Positions 15,676 to 24,129 of a stretch of 52,524 nucleotides of DNA are shown in pieces. The translations under genes were made by a program, and so were the position numbers. Position 1 is the first letter of the stretch, and each line of letters opens with the position of its first letter. The notes beneath the pieces were generated by a model. The model was not told the origin of the DNA, did not search any database, and saw only the letters and a program-made list of their open reading frames with translations. The DNA is from an uncultured Flavobacteriales bacterium (GTDB lineage Bacteria; Bacteroidota; Bacteroidia; Flavobacteriales; Crocinitomicaceae). The stretch is from NCBI GenBank assembly GCA_946480815.1, contig CAMLLB010000026.1:1-52524 (forward strand), given 5' to 3'.

Positions 15676-16929
15676 ATGAATCCTAAAAAATCCCCATGGT
15701 ACTTTCTATTGTTGCTGATCCTGGCGGGTGAATCGGTATTCATTCTTCCTTTTGTGCTGTCGCGTGTTTTCCGGCCGATCGTATTGGAAGCTTTCGACCT
15801 GAGCAATCTTCAATTGGGGATTTGTTTTTCGATTTACGGGGTTGTTGCGCTGGTTTCTTATCTCTTCGGTGGTCCGCTGGCCGATAAATTCGCTCCAAGG
15901 AAATTGATCGCAATCGCATTGTGGATGACTGCTTTGGGAGGATTTGTATATGCCCTGTTTCCGGGTTTCACGGTGCTGAAAATCCTATATGGTTATTGGG
16001 GATTTACAACAATCTTTCTCTTTTGGGCACCAATGATCAAAGCAACCCGTGTTTGGGGAGGCGCAACTTCACAAGGAAAAGCCTTTGGTTTCCTGGATGG
16101 CGGACGTGGTCTGGTTGGAGCATTATTCGGAGCAATGGGAGTTTTTGTATTTGCACTTTTCCTGCATTCGGAAGTTTCAGAAGCTACTATTCCGGAAAGT
16201 AAAGCTGCTTTCAGACAAGTTATTCTAATCTCTTCCGTAATGATCATTTTAGTGGGAATCCTGGTGTGGCTTTTCATGAAACTGGACCCAAAGACGGAAG
16301 AAGAGCTCAAATTGGATCGAATTACTTTTTCCCAGGTCAAACAGGTACTTAAACTACCTGCTGTCTGGTTACTGATGCTTATCATTTTGTGTGCGTATGT
16401 CGGTTATAAAATAACGGACGTATTTTCCCTATATGCCCAGGATGTCATGCATTACGATAAAGTAAAATCCGCACAGGTCGGTACATTTTTATTATTCATT
16501 CGCCCGTTCATTGGTGTGACCATAGGAATCCTGGCCGACCGTTGGAAAACAACTGCATTGTTATTCGTGAGCTTTATTGTATCATTTTTAGGGGCCCTGC
16601 TTTTTGCGCTGGGTTTCGTGTCGGGTTCCACTACGCTTTTATTTCTCATCTCGATCCTGATCGTAGCCGGTGGGGTTTACGCAGCACGCTGCCTTTATTT
16701 CGCAGTCATGGAAAAAGGGCGGATTCCGTTGGAATTGACCGGGACAGCGGTAGGATTGATCTCGTTGATTGGGTACACACCGGATATTTTTGCCGGTCCG
16801 GTCATGGGTATTTTGTTGGACGATTCCAAAGGAATTGTCGGGCATCAACAGGTTTTCTGGATGCTCGCAGTATTTTCCCTGATTGGGGCAATGACAGCCT
16901 GGTGGTATTTTAGATTGCACAAAAAATAA
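15676..16929 (+). CDS. MFS transporter
   Basis: A 417-residue major facilitator with about 12 transmembrane helices. The MFS motif A-like loop after helix 2 reads FGGPLADKFAPRKLIA, and the symmetrical loop in the second half reads GILADRWKTTAL. The overall style resembles oxalate/formate antiporter or nitrate/nitrite-type MFS branches, but no substrate can be given. It is followed 14 bp later by an orphan receptor-like membrane protein, so the two may be co-transcribed. Confidence 0.85.
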   Translation: MNPKKSPWYFLLLLILAGESVFILPFVLSRVFRPIVLEAFDLSNLQLGICFSIYGVVALVSYLFGGPLADKFAPRKLIAIALWMTALGGFVYALFPGFTVLKILYGYWGFTTIFLFWAPMIKATRVWGGATSQGKAFGFLDGGRGLVGALFGAMGVFVFALFLHSEVSEATIPESKAAFRQVILISSVMIILVGILVWLFMKLDPKTEEELKLDRITFSQVKQVLKLPAVWLLMLIILCAYVGYKITDVFSLYAQDVMHYDKVKSAQVGTFLLFIRPFIGVTIGILADRWKTTALLFVSFIVSFLGALLFALGFVSGSTTLLFLISILIVAGGVYAARCLYFAVMEKGRIPLELTGTAVGLISLIGYTPDIFAGPVMGILLDDSKGIVGHQQVFWMLAVFSLIGAMTAWWYFRLHKK

Positions 16930-16943
16930 ACTAAAAAATAATC

Positions 16944-17639
16944 ATGGCGCACAAAGCTTTTGTTCTTACCGTTATTTATCAATTTGTTATCGGATTGGGA
17001 GTTGTTTTGGCAGCATTGTTTCTATGGGTATCTTACAAAAGCAATGCAAAGTTGCCGGAGGGATGGAGAAAATCGGAAACGCACAGACTATTTCAAAGAA
17101 GTGTTTTATTCTTATTGAGTTACCTGGCTATTAATTTGATTTGCGAATCAATTGCCATACATCTTGCGCGACACCGTATTTACAACAGCTATGTAATGAG
17201 CATCAATATGACTTTATCAACCCTTTTCCTGTTCGGTTTTTTATTTATTAACACCAGGTTAGTTTGGAAACACTACAGTTATTTTATTCTATTTATCTGT
17301 CTTGTCATTTATTTTATTGCAGGAGGATATTATCATCCAAAATGCATCCTAACAATTACTTCTTCTTTAGTCTTTCACGGGATCTGTTTTCTGGGACTAA
17401 GCATTTACCTGACGGAACTTTTGCTTCGCCCTGATTATCCGCATTTCAGGTTCCAGTTACAAATAACAGCCAGTTCGCTTATTTACTTCCTGTTGTCTGA
17501 AATCATTTGTTCTTTTAGCTGGTATGACATGCTGTATTCAGAAACCATTTTTTACCTCCAGATCTCCAATGCTCTTCTGTTTTACCTTTCGCTAATTCTT
17601 ATTTTCTGTATAAAGCTGGTCAAATTACACCGTCTCTAA
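16944..17639 (+). CDS. Seven-helix-type membrane protein, orphan paralogue
   Basis: A 231-residue protein with about seven hydrophobic helices. It shares AKLPEGWRKSE and GGYYHP at equivalent positions with the receptor at 13569-14267. No histidine kinase follows it; the next genes are small and on the minus strand. It may signal through one of the neighbouring kinases, act as a decoy, or be a duplication product that lost its kinase. The 14-bp gap after the MFS gene suggests that it is expressed with the transporter. Confidence 0.7.
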   Translation: MAHKAFVLTVIYQFVIGLGVVLAALFLWVSYKSNAKLPEGWRKSETHRLFQRSVLFLLSYLAINLICESIAIHLARHRIYNSYVMSINMTLSTLFLFGFLFINTRLVWKHYSYFILFICLVIYFIAGGYYHPKCILTITSSLVFHGICFLGLSIYLTELLLRPDYPHFRFQLQITASSLIYFLLSEIICSFSWYDMLYSETIFYLQISNALLFYLSLILIFCIKLVKLHRL

Positions 17640-17819
17640 AACTTGCAGATCCCCCATTTTACAATAATCTTTTATAAATGAGTCCAGATTGACCTGTCAG
17701 AAAACATTCTATATTCTTTGTGGTCAATTCTACTTTGTTGAACAGCGTTATCACTTATCTTTCATCAAAACATTTACTCTTTGAGAACTGCTCTAACGCT
17801 TGTTCTTTTTTCAGAAGTT

Positions 17820-17996
17820 TCACTTCTTCTTCTTGGGGACTTTTGCCCCTGCTTCACGTGCTTCGGAAAGACCGATAGCTATTGCCTGTTTTTTACTCGT
17901 TACTTTCTTTCCCGAACCGCTTTTCAGGGTTCCTTCTTTCATTTCGTGCATGGCTTTTTCCACTTTTTCGCCTGCTTTTTTGCTATATTTTGCCAT
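17820..17996 (-). CDS. DUF6496 small basic protein
   Basis: A 58-residue, Lys-rich protein. It begins MAKYSKKAGEKVEKAMHEMK, has KSGSGKKVTSKKQAIAIGLSEAR in the middle (given here only as a family signature) and ends AKVPKKKK. This is the pattern of the DUF6496 family of small proteins found in many bacteria, often near stress genes. Its high charge suggests nucleic acid binding, but no function is known. Start ATG at 17994-17996 and stop at 17820-17822 are unambiguous. Confidence 0.85.
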   Translation of the reverse strand: MAKYSKKAGEKVEKAMHEMKEGTLKSGSGKKVTSKKQAIAIGLSEAREAGAKVPKKKK

Positions 17997-18053
17997 TTTT
18001 TTTGAATTTTAGAATCAAGAGTCAGAACTTTTTAAGTCAAGACTGAACTGTTA

Positions 18054-18392
18054 TTAAAATAAGAAGCCAACGAGGAACAACAATAACCCAAGGATGATCA
18101 TAATGACGGCCAATAACAGGGTCCATTTGAGAAACGCAACGATCAATTCAAAGTTTTGATGTTCTTCACCTTCGGTAAGCTCTTTGAGTACTTTCCTGAA
18201 CCGGAAAATAAAGCGGATAATCGGAAAACTTTTTTTCTCTTTTTCCTTGTTCTTATCATCTTCCTCTTGCTGTTGATGAATGACCGCCACTATCTTATAA
18301 TAAGTAAAGATAAAGATGGCCGTGTTCAAAATCAGCCCTGTTATCATTAAACAGATCCCAATCCACTGTACCGCATTCACTTCAAATTCCAT
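18054..18392 (-). CDS. Small two-helix membrane protein
   Basis: 112 residues from the ATG at 18392; a longer frame begins at a TTG (18428) but adds no recognisable sequence. Two transmembrane helices (about 9-35 and 85-110) flank a highly charged Gln/Glu/Lys loop. No family is recognised. It sits among small stress-type genes (DUF6496, DUF3606). Confidence 0.6.
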   Translation of the reverse strand: MEFEVNAVQWIGICLMITGLILNTAIFIFTYYKIVAVIHQQQEEDDKNKEKEKKSFPIIRFIFRFRKVLKELTEGEEHQNFELIVAFLKWTLLLAVIMIILGLLLFLVGFLF

Positions 18393-18582
18393 ACTCTTAA
18401 AGTTAAGGGCGTTTTCGGCCAAAAGCAAAAATCCAAAACATTTGTAAAATCCCTGAAAACAGATATAACAAGCATCCGCAAGGGAGTGTGAATTATGTAA
18501 TTTTTAAACGATTTCTGTAACAGTTCCTGAATTCTTTTTCCGGATATTTGGAGCATTGAGTATTCATTTTAACACTAGCAAA

Positions 18583-18771
18583 ATGGCAGATAATTTGAAT
18601 AACCGCGGGACCCCGGATAGAAACATCATTAACCTGGACGAAGAATGGGAAGTGACTTACTGGACCAAAGAATTGGGTGTTTCGGAAACAGATATTATGG
18701 AAGCCATTAAAGTGGTAGGGAATTCCTCCGACAAAGTAAGGGCCCACTTAAACAACCCCGATGTCGGTTAA
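18583..18771 (+). CDS. DUF3606 protein
   Basis: 62 residues from the ATG at 18583; an upstream TTG frame start is not needed. The sequence matches the DUF3606 pattern: RGTPDRNIINLDEEWEV, then YWTKELGVSE and a C-terminal helix ending VRAHLNN. The family is small, soluble and of unknown function, often stress-induced. A monocistronic gene. Confidence 0.85.
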   Translation: MADNLNNRGTPDRNIINLDEEWEVTYWTKELGVSETDIMEAIKVVGNSSDKVRAHLNNPDVG

Positions 18772-18983
18772 ACCAATCGTTATCCATAATCAATGAAACG
18801 TGAGAGACGAAGAGTTTTTACTGAAGCTGCAGGTCTGATTTTTATTAAACGAGCCACCTGATTTGCGTATCCCAAATTATCCTAAATGATCACAAAAGAC
18901 TTTTTCCACGAAACTGAATGTCTTAACTTTAAAAGAGACCTTCACCCGAAACAGATTCGATTAATACATTAAATATTTGCAAG

Positions 18984-19400
18984 ATGGAAACAGAGAACAT
19001 GGGCGAATTCAAAGACAGACCGGATAAAGGAGAAGGAAGCGATCACGATTCCATGAAAACACTTTCTTCCACCACGCGTAAGCTTTCCAGCGAAGGCTAT
19101 GTCACACAGTTCAAAGCATCAAAAAACGGGTTAGAGTCACTGGAAACCCACGAAGTATATTCACCGGAAGAAGTGAAAATCATTAATTTTTATCGTTTCG
19201 AAGGAGAATCAGACCCTTCCGACAATGCCATTTTATATGTAGTGGAAACAAGTCGCGGTGAAAAAGGAACACTGACAGACGCTTATGGCGTTTATACAGA
19301 CCAAAAAGTATCGGAATTCGTACAAAAGGTAGAGGAAATTCAAAAAGCGAATACCAACCCTCCAATTGACGGAAAGCCGGAAGACCAGGAAGCAGGTTAA
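18984..19400 (+). CDS. Small conserved Bacteroidota protein
   Basis: A 138-residue soluble protein. Residues about 25-120 match a common small Bacteroidota family recognisable by VKIINFYRFEGESDPSD, a VYxxxxSxxG-like strand and a C-terminal GTLTDAYGVY. Members are sometimes labelled phosphoribosylpyrophosphate synthetase, but the size and sequence do not support PRPP synthetase activity. This one has an acidic N-terminal extension and C-terminal tail. Its function is unknown. It ends 7 bp before a perfect palindromic terminator. Confidence 0.65.
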   Translation: METENMGEFKDRPDKGEGSDHDSMKTLSSTTRKLSSEGYVTQFKASKNGLESLETHEVYSPEEVKIINFYRFEGESDPSDNAILYVVETSRGEKGTLTDAYGVYTDQKVSEFVQKVEEIQKANTNPPIDGKPEDQEAG

Positions 19401-19407
19401 AGAAAAA

Positions 19408-19431
19408 TTTTGGTGATTATAATCACCAAAA
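19408..19431. terminator. Bidirectional terminator
   Basis: TTTTGGTGATTA/TAATCACCAAAA is a perfect 24-bp palindrome between the convergent genes ending at 19400 and 19482. A/T-rich runs on both sides suit termination from either direction. Confidence 0.75.
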
Positions 19432-19481
19432 AACAAAGCCCTGAGTAAAATATTGGAGCTTTTGTATTATTGATAAGCACA

Positions 19482-20267
19482 CTAAAGGAGGTATAAACGT
19501 TTGACATCTTCATTTTTCATTGTAAAACGGAGGATGAAAAGAAGAACAAAACATATAATCCCGAAAAGTATTTGCGTTTGAATCATATCGGTTATAGGAT
19601 TACCCTCTGTCATAGAGGTATCTTCCAATTTGAATACAGAATTATACATTCCGTGGAAGTTCACCAAACCATGTAACACCGCTATTAATACGATATTCTT
19701 GAATCGAATGAAAAGACCTTGAAAGAACAGCCCTAAAAGGAAGGCAAACATCATTTGATTTAAGACGGAGAATATATCTAAGTAGCCTGTAATAAGATTA
19801 CCTATGTGAAGGAGTGCAAAAATAGCGGAGGTAATAATAATGTGCCCAAATGTTCTTCTTTTTGGATATGCCACAACTACCAAACCAAAAAGAATCCACC
19901 GACATAGAACTTCTTCCATAAGACCTACGGAAAAACATTTCGTGTAATAGGCCGTCAGATTTCCCCAACTGTAACGTATTCCTATATAAGGGAGAGAAAA
20001 ACGCAAAGATAAAAAGAGAAGTATTCCAACAACAATCAGTACCCCCACATTATTTCTCAGTACTTTTTTTAGATTGAAGAAAGTTTCTTTTTTGAATGCA
20101 AGATAAAAACCAAGCAATAAAAGCAATCTACCTGCTCCGGATATAATCATAGCTGTTGTTCCTGTATCATGTAACCGATAAAGATGTATGATCCCATTGA
20201 TCATAAATTTCACCAGCATCATGGAAGCAAAAAGCAAGAGTAGAAAATAAAGAAGGGACTTTTTCAT
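19482..20267 (-). CDS. CPBP family intramembrane metalloprotease
   Basis: A 261-residue polytopic protein with all CPBP/Abi motifs: E118-E119-x3-R123 (EEVLCR), F150-x3-H154 (FALLH) and H199-x3-N203 (HGLVN). The family includes CAAX-type proteases and bacteriocin immunity or processing proteins. The gene directly follows a Cys-containing lipoprotein gene on the same strand, with a hairpin between them, so the two may be functionally linked. The substrate is not known. Confidence 0.85.
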   Translation of the reverse strand: MKKSLLYFLLLLFASMMLVKFMINGIIHLYRLHDTGTTAMIISGAGRLLLLLGFYLAFKKETFFNLKKVLRNNVGVLIVVGILLFLSLRFSLPYIGIRYSWGNLTAYYTKCFSVGLMEEVLCRWILFGLVVVAYPKRRTFGHIIITSAIFALLHIGNLITGYLDIFSVLNQMMFAFLLGLFFQGLFIRFKNIVLIAVLHGLVNFHGMYNSVFKLEDTSMTEGNPITDMIQTQILFGIICFVLLFILRFTMKNEDVKRLYLL

Positions 20268-20281
20268 GCGTAAAACAAAAT

Positions 20282-20309
20282 CCCCCTATGCCAGTTGAGA
20301 CACAGGGGG
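20282..20309 (-). terminator. Hairpin between lipoprotein and CPBP protease genes
   Basis: On the minus strand CCCCCTGTG pairs with CATAGGGGG (one wobble pair) and is followed by ATTTTGTTTT. It lies 11 bp after the lipoprotein stop and 15 bp before the CPBP start, so it should limit read-through into the protease gene. Confidence 0.75.
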
Positions 20310-20320
20310 TATTGGTAAAC

Positions 20321-20893
20321 TTAATCAAAAAAACTTATCTCACCCTTACAAGCGTAAAATTCAATACATCCGCCCCACGAACAAGGGAATCCCATAGCAG
20401 AATAACCTTCGTAAGTGGTTCTCATTTTACATTTAAACGAAATGTGGAATTCATTAACCGCTTCATCATAGTGCTCAAAAACATCTGAAGCAAATCCCAT
20501 ATTAGCAGGGACATCTGTAATTGATGCTATTGGTTTTGAAATTACCGAAGTGTAGATACCATCTCCAGCAACTTTGTCATTTATCTGTCCATCATCTGTG
20601 TAGTCTACATTATTAAGGATGTAAGAGTCTAATGGAACATACGAATCATCAAATTTTAACAGAGACACCTGCTGTGCAAATTTTGTTCCTCCTTCAATTA
20701 TTAAATGATTTTCAGCTATGATAGCGACCGACCGAAAGAATAAAGATGTAATTACTCCTGATTTTTCAACACTAGGTGTTTGTTCTGTTTTAGCCGTTTT
20801 TGATGTTGGGTTAATTATTTGTTTGTTGCAAGCGACTAAAATTGCTCCGCCTGCAATTGCAAGAAAGCTAATTCCAAAGATTACCTTTTTCAT
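20321..20893 (-). CDS. Lipoprotein with Cys-rich C terminus
   Basis: A 190-residue lipoprotein (lipobox ILVAC, C22). The middle contains DDGQINDKVAGDGIYTS, a Ca-binding-like 'D-D-G...AGDGIYT' element seen in secreted beta-sandwich proteins. The C-terminal 40 residues hold four cysteines (155, 171, 176, 182) with Trp, Gly and aromatic residues, unlike the rest. No family is recognised. Its partner may be the CPBP protease encoded downstream. Whether the tail is cleaved or disulfide-bonded is unknown. Confidence 0.65.
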   Translation of the reverse strand: MKKVIFGISFLAIAGGAILVACNKQIINPTSKTAKTEQTPSVEKSGVITSLFFRSVAIIAENHLIIEGGTKFAQQVSLLKFDDSYVPLDSYILNNVDYTDDGQINDKVAGDGIYTSVISKPIASITDVPANMGFASDVFEHYDEAVNEFHISFKCKMRTTYEGYSAMGFPCSWGGCIEFYACKGEISFFD

Positions 20894-21286
20894 TTTTTAA
20901 TGATTGTTTTGTGAATAATGATTATTAAGTGGGGCAAACCTAATAATCAAAAATTACTCCATCAACCGTATTTCCCACAATTTTTCAAATGTGGTTTTCT
21001 GAAGCTGATTGCAATCTAATGTAAACAGGTATATAATTACCAAAATCTATTTCTCTATAGATCTGATTACCAATAACATGAAAAATTAACAAACTCGACG
21101 AGCCCTGTATTAACTTCGTTAAGCAGGGTTTTTCTTTCGATGATACTCAAAAAAATCACCTAAGTTTTTGGTTTTAACGAATCACTTTTGTAACTTTCTA
21201 TAGTTTCACTATCTCTTTTGCATCATAGCTCTATCTGCGTAAGCTGTCCTGTACGGTAATTATAGTTCATCATAAAACACCGAGTT
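20894..21286 (+). other. 393-bp intergenic region with an orphan terminator
   Basis: No gene is seen. At 21104-21135 a terminator-like hairpin (CCCTG...CAGGG with a TTAAC/GTTAA inner stem) is followed by T5 on the plus strand. No plus-strand gene lies upstream for 1.7 kb, so it may end a small RNA starting after about 20930, or be an attenuator ahead of the 21287 gene. I cannot identify a promoter with confidence. Confidence 0.5.
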
Positions 21287-22696
21287 ATGAAAAAAAATCT
21301 ATTTCTTTTGACTACTATCGTTGTCAGCTGTATTGCACAATTGACAGCCCAGGTGAAGATCGGGGATAATCCCAATACGATCAATGCCAATTCGATGCTT
21401 GAGCTCGAAAGTACCAATAAAGGGTTCCTGCCACCACGAGTTCCTTTGAACAGTCTTACGAGTACTTCTCCTATGACAGCAACTATTGCCGAAGGAACAG
21501 TCGTTTACAGTGATGGAGGTACACTTCCTGACGGATATTACTATTGGAATTCCATCAGATGGGTCATGTTGAGCACAGCACGGGACAATTATGTCCGTGT
21601 GCGTACCGCAGCAGATTTTCCGGCACCTGTAGCCGGTGTAATCACGCTTGTAGCCGGTGTCGAATACGAAATCAACGGAACAATTACGTTGTCAAACTCC
21701 ATTAATTTGAATGGATGTACGATAAAAGGAGAAGATTCAGCAAATGATAAATTGGTCTATACCGGAGGAGGTGCCATGTTCACCGGGAATAAAACCGGGA
21801 ACCTCCGCTTTCTTACATTAACAGCAGCCTCGGGAAGTATATTCAATATTGATGCACTGGGGACCAATCAAAACCTGGTCATCCAGAACTGTTTCTTCCT
21901 GGGTTGTAGCAGTGTCGGTACGGTTGCGGGAGTTGGAGGAACCGTTTTCATGGCAACGGTGGCTTATTTCGTAAACACGAACGGGATTACTTTCCAGAAT
22001 GACAATAATGTGGTATTGAACAATACACTTTGGGACATCTCCAATTCCAATATTTACGAACGCTTTATCGGAACTTTTAATGTAATCCAGATCCTGGGAG
22101 GAGACCGGTTGACAGCATCTGCCAATTCTGCAACTGCATTAGACATCAGCGGGATAACCAGCGTGAATGCCGGAGCAGTCAAAGTAGTTATGTTTACTGG
22201 TACCGGGACCTATGTTAACGGAACATTTTCCAATGCCTGGGAAGTGGAATCCAATGGTGTAAGTACACAAAAAGACGAAGTTGCCGGTGGTAATATGTAT
22301 ATTTCCACAGCGACTGCAACCACATTCGGTGCTATAAATACTCCTGTGAAAGTGGCGGGAACAACCACGTCTACCAACCTTTACCGTGCAACACATCCGG
22401 CAAACAACCGCTTAGCTTATACAGGAAGCAAAACACGTTCGTTCTTTATTTCAAGTGCTTTAAGCATCACGCAACCGAATAGCAACCGTTTCTTTTCTTT
22501 CTATATTGCGAAAAATGGTGTGGTAATTCCGGAATCCCGTCAGGACATTAAGGTAGTAAACAGTACGGACCAGGTTTCAATACCACTCTCCTGTCGTGTT
22601 ACACTTGCTCCGGGAGATTATATTGAAGTGTGGGTCGCAAATCAAACTGCGACAACAGATATCACTGTTCAGACCATGAATCTTTCCATGGAATAA
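21287..22696 (+). CDS. Secreted surface protein, beta-helix plus jelly-roll-like C terminus
   Basis: A 469-residue protein with a signal peptide (about 1-21, ending LTAQ). The N-terminal VKIGDNPNTINANSMLELESTNKG-type start and FLPPR are typical of Bacteroidota surface proteins. About 110-280 is rich in short strands and Asn, like a right-handed beta-helix. The last about 90 residues resemble a C1q/TNF-like jelly roll (FFSFYIAKNGVVIPES...LAPGDYIEVWVAN). It has no T9SS C-terminal domain of its own, but the next gene, 13 bp downstream, does. The role is probably adhesion or surface assembly. Confidence 0.65.
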   Translation: MKKNLFLLTTIVVSCIAQLTAQVKIGDNPNTINANSMLELESTNKGFLPPRVPLNSLTSTSPMTATIAEGTVVYSDGGTLPDGYYYWNSIRWVMLSTARDNYVRVRTAADFPAPVAGVITLVAGVEYEINGTITLSNSINLNGCTIKGEDSANDKLVYTGGGAMFTGNKTGNLRFLTLTAASGSIFNIDALGTNQNLVIQNCFFLGCSSVGTVAGVGGTVFMATVAYFVNTNGITFQNDNNVVLNNTLWDISNSNIYERFIGTFNVIQILGGDRLTASANSATALDISGITSVNAGAVKVVMFTGTGTYVNGTFSNAWEVESNGVSTQKDEVAGGNMYISTATATTFGAINTPVKVAGTTTSTNLYRATHPANNRLAYTGSKTRSFFISSALSITQPNSNRFFSFYIAKNGVVIPESRQDIKVVNSTDQVSIPLSCRVTLAPGDYIEVWVANQTATTDITVQTMNLSME

Positions 22697-22709
22697 AAAT
22701 CAGGTCGTT

Positions 22710-24074
22710 ATGAAACAGTTCATTATCATAAGTATCGTATTTCTCGTCCAGACTACGGGAATCCATGCGCAGCTTACAAACTCGGGAAATATCCGGATGT
22801 TTACAGGTGCGAATGTGACGATTTACGGTGATGTGACCAATAACGGAGCGATTGTCGATTCCGGAACACTGGTTACACTGGCAGGAACGAACCTACAGAC
22901 TTTCGGAGGAAGCGTGGTTACGACTTTGAATAACCTGCATCTGAATAACAGCCATGCAACAGGCGTGACTCTTGCACAAGCACTGAATGTTCGGGGAACA
23001 ATGACTTTTACGGATGGCTATCTGAATACAACGGCTGCCAATATCCTGACACTTACCAGCACTTCAGCAGTAAGCGGGGTAAGCAACGCCAGTTTTGTTT
23101 CGGGACCTGTGATTAAAACCGGAAACAGTGCCTTCATTTTTCCAACCGGTAAAAACGTGGTTTATGCACCGATCGCTATTGCAGCTCCGGCTGTCGTTAC
23201 AGATCAATTCACCGCTGAATATTTCCAGGTGTCACCAGCTCCAACATACAGTACTTCGCTTCACGAACCTTCTTTGGATCATGTGTCGGAATGTGAATAC
23301 TGGATGCTCGACCGGACAACCGGTACTTCCAATGTAGCAGTTACGCTCAGTTGGGATACCCGTAGCTGCGGCGTTACGGTGTTGGGGGATTTGCGTGTAG
23401 CACGCTGGGATGGTGCACAATGGATCAATGAAGGAAATGGTGGAACAACAGGTACAACTGCCGCCGGAACAGTCATTTCCGCTGCGCCTGTTACAACTTT
23501 CAGTCCGTTTACACTTGCTTCTACTACTTCAAGTAATCCATTGCCATTGGAATTAGTGGGTTTCTCTGCACATTGTGAAAATGAAGAAGTAGTTCTTCAA
23601 TGGAGTACTGCCAATGAACTTCAAAACGATTATTTCACTATTGAAAACAGTCTCAATGCCCTGGATTGGCAAACTGCTGCTACTATTGATGGGGCCGGTA
23701 CAAGTACCGAACTGACAAATTACACCTGGATCGACCATTCCAATCCAGGCAGAGACGTGTATTATCGTTTATCTCAAACAGATTATAACGGAGAAAAGAC
23801 AGTCCACAATATACTGTATCTCAAAAACTGCTTACTTGCTGGAAGTTCACTAAGTATTTATCCGAATCCGGCAAAAAATATCGTAACTATTTTAACCGGG
23901 GAAAAGATCAATCAAATAAGGGTTATGGATCCCGGAGGAAAGGCCATCAATGTTCCGATTGATTACCAGTACAAACAAATCGATTTCAGTCACATGCCAA
24001 ACGGGGTTTATTTCATCCAGATAAATACACTGAAAGAAACATTCAACGAAAAAGTGGTGATTTCAAGGGATTGA
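22710..24074 (+). CDS. T9SS type A sorting-domain surface protein
   Basis: A 454-residue protein with a signal peptide (about 1-20, ending HAQ), a repetitive Thr/Ser/Asn-rich beta domain, then LPLELVGFSAHCENEEVVLQWSTANE-type fibronectin-like domain (about 275-375). The C-terminal type IX sorting domain begins at IYPNPAKN and ends in GVYFIQI...EKVVISRD. It should be exported through the outer membrane by T9SS and anchored or released at the surface. It forms an operon with the preceding surface protein. Confidence 0.9.
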   Translation: MKQFIIISIVFLVQTTGIHAQLTNSGNIRMFTGANVTIYGDVTNNGAIVDSGTLVTLAGTNLQTFGGSVVTTLNNLHLNNSHATGVTLAQALNVRGTMTFTDGYLNTTAANILTLTSTSAVSGVSNASFVSGPVIKTGNSAFIFPTGKNVVYAPIAIAAPAVVTDQFTAEYFQVSPAPTYSTSLHEPSLDHVSECEYWMLDRTTGTSNVAVTLSWDTRSCGVTVLGDLRVARWDGAQWINEGNGGTTGTTAAGTVISAAPVTTFSPFTLASTTSSNPLPLELVGFSAHCENEEVVLQWSTANELQNDYFTIENSLNALDWQTAATIDGAGTSTELTNYTWIDHSNPGRDVYYRLSQTDYNGEKTVHNILYLKNCLLAGSSLSIYPNPAKNIVTILTGEKINQIRVMDPGGKAINVPIDYQYKQIDFSHMPNGVYFIQINTLKETFNEKVVISRD

Positions 24075-24090
24075 TTGAATATTCTCCACG

Positions 24091-24120
24091 GTCCCGGTAC
24101 GAGAGAGCCGGGACTTTTTT
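24091..24120 (+). terminator. Rho-independent terminator
   Basis: GTCCCGG, 10-nt loop, CCGGGAC, then T6, 16 bp after the 24074 stop; it ends the T9SS surface operon. Confidence 0.92.
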
Positions 24121-24129
24121 GTATCCGGA

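Noticed and set aside
18551..18582. TGAGTATTCA before DUF3606 as a regulon box
   Set aside because: Only four bases between the half-sites and no TTTG -7 element.
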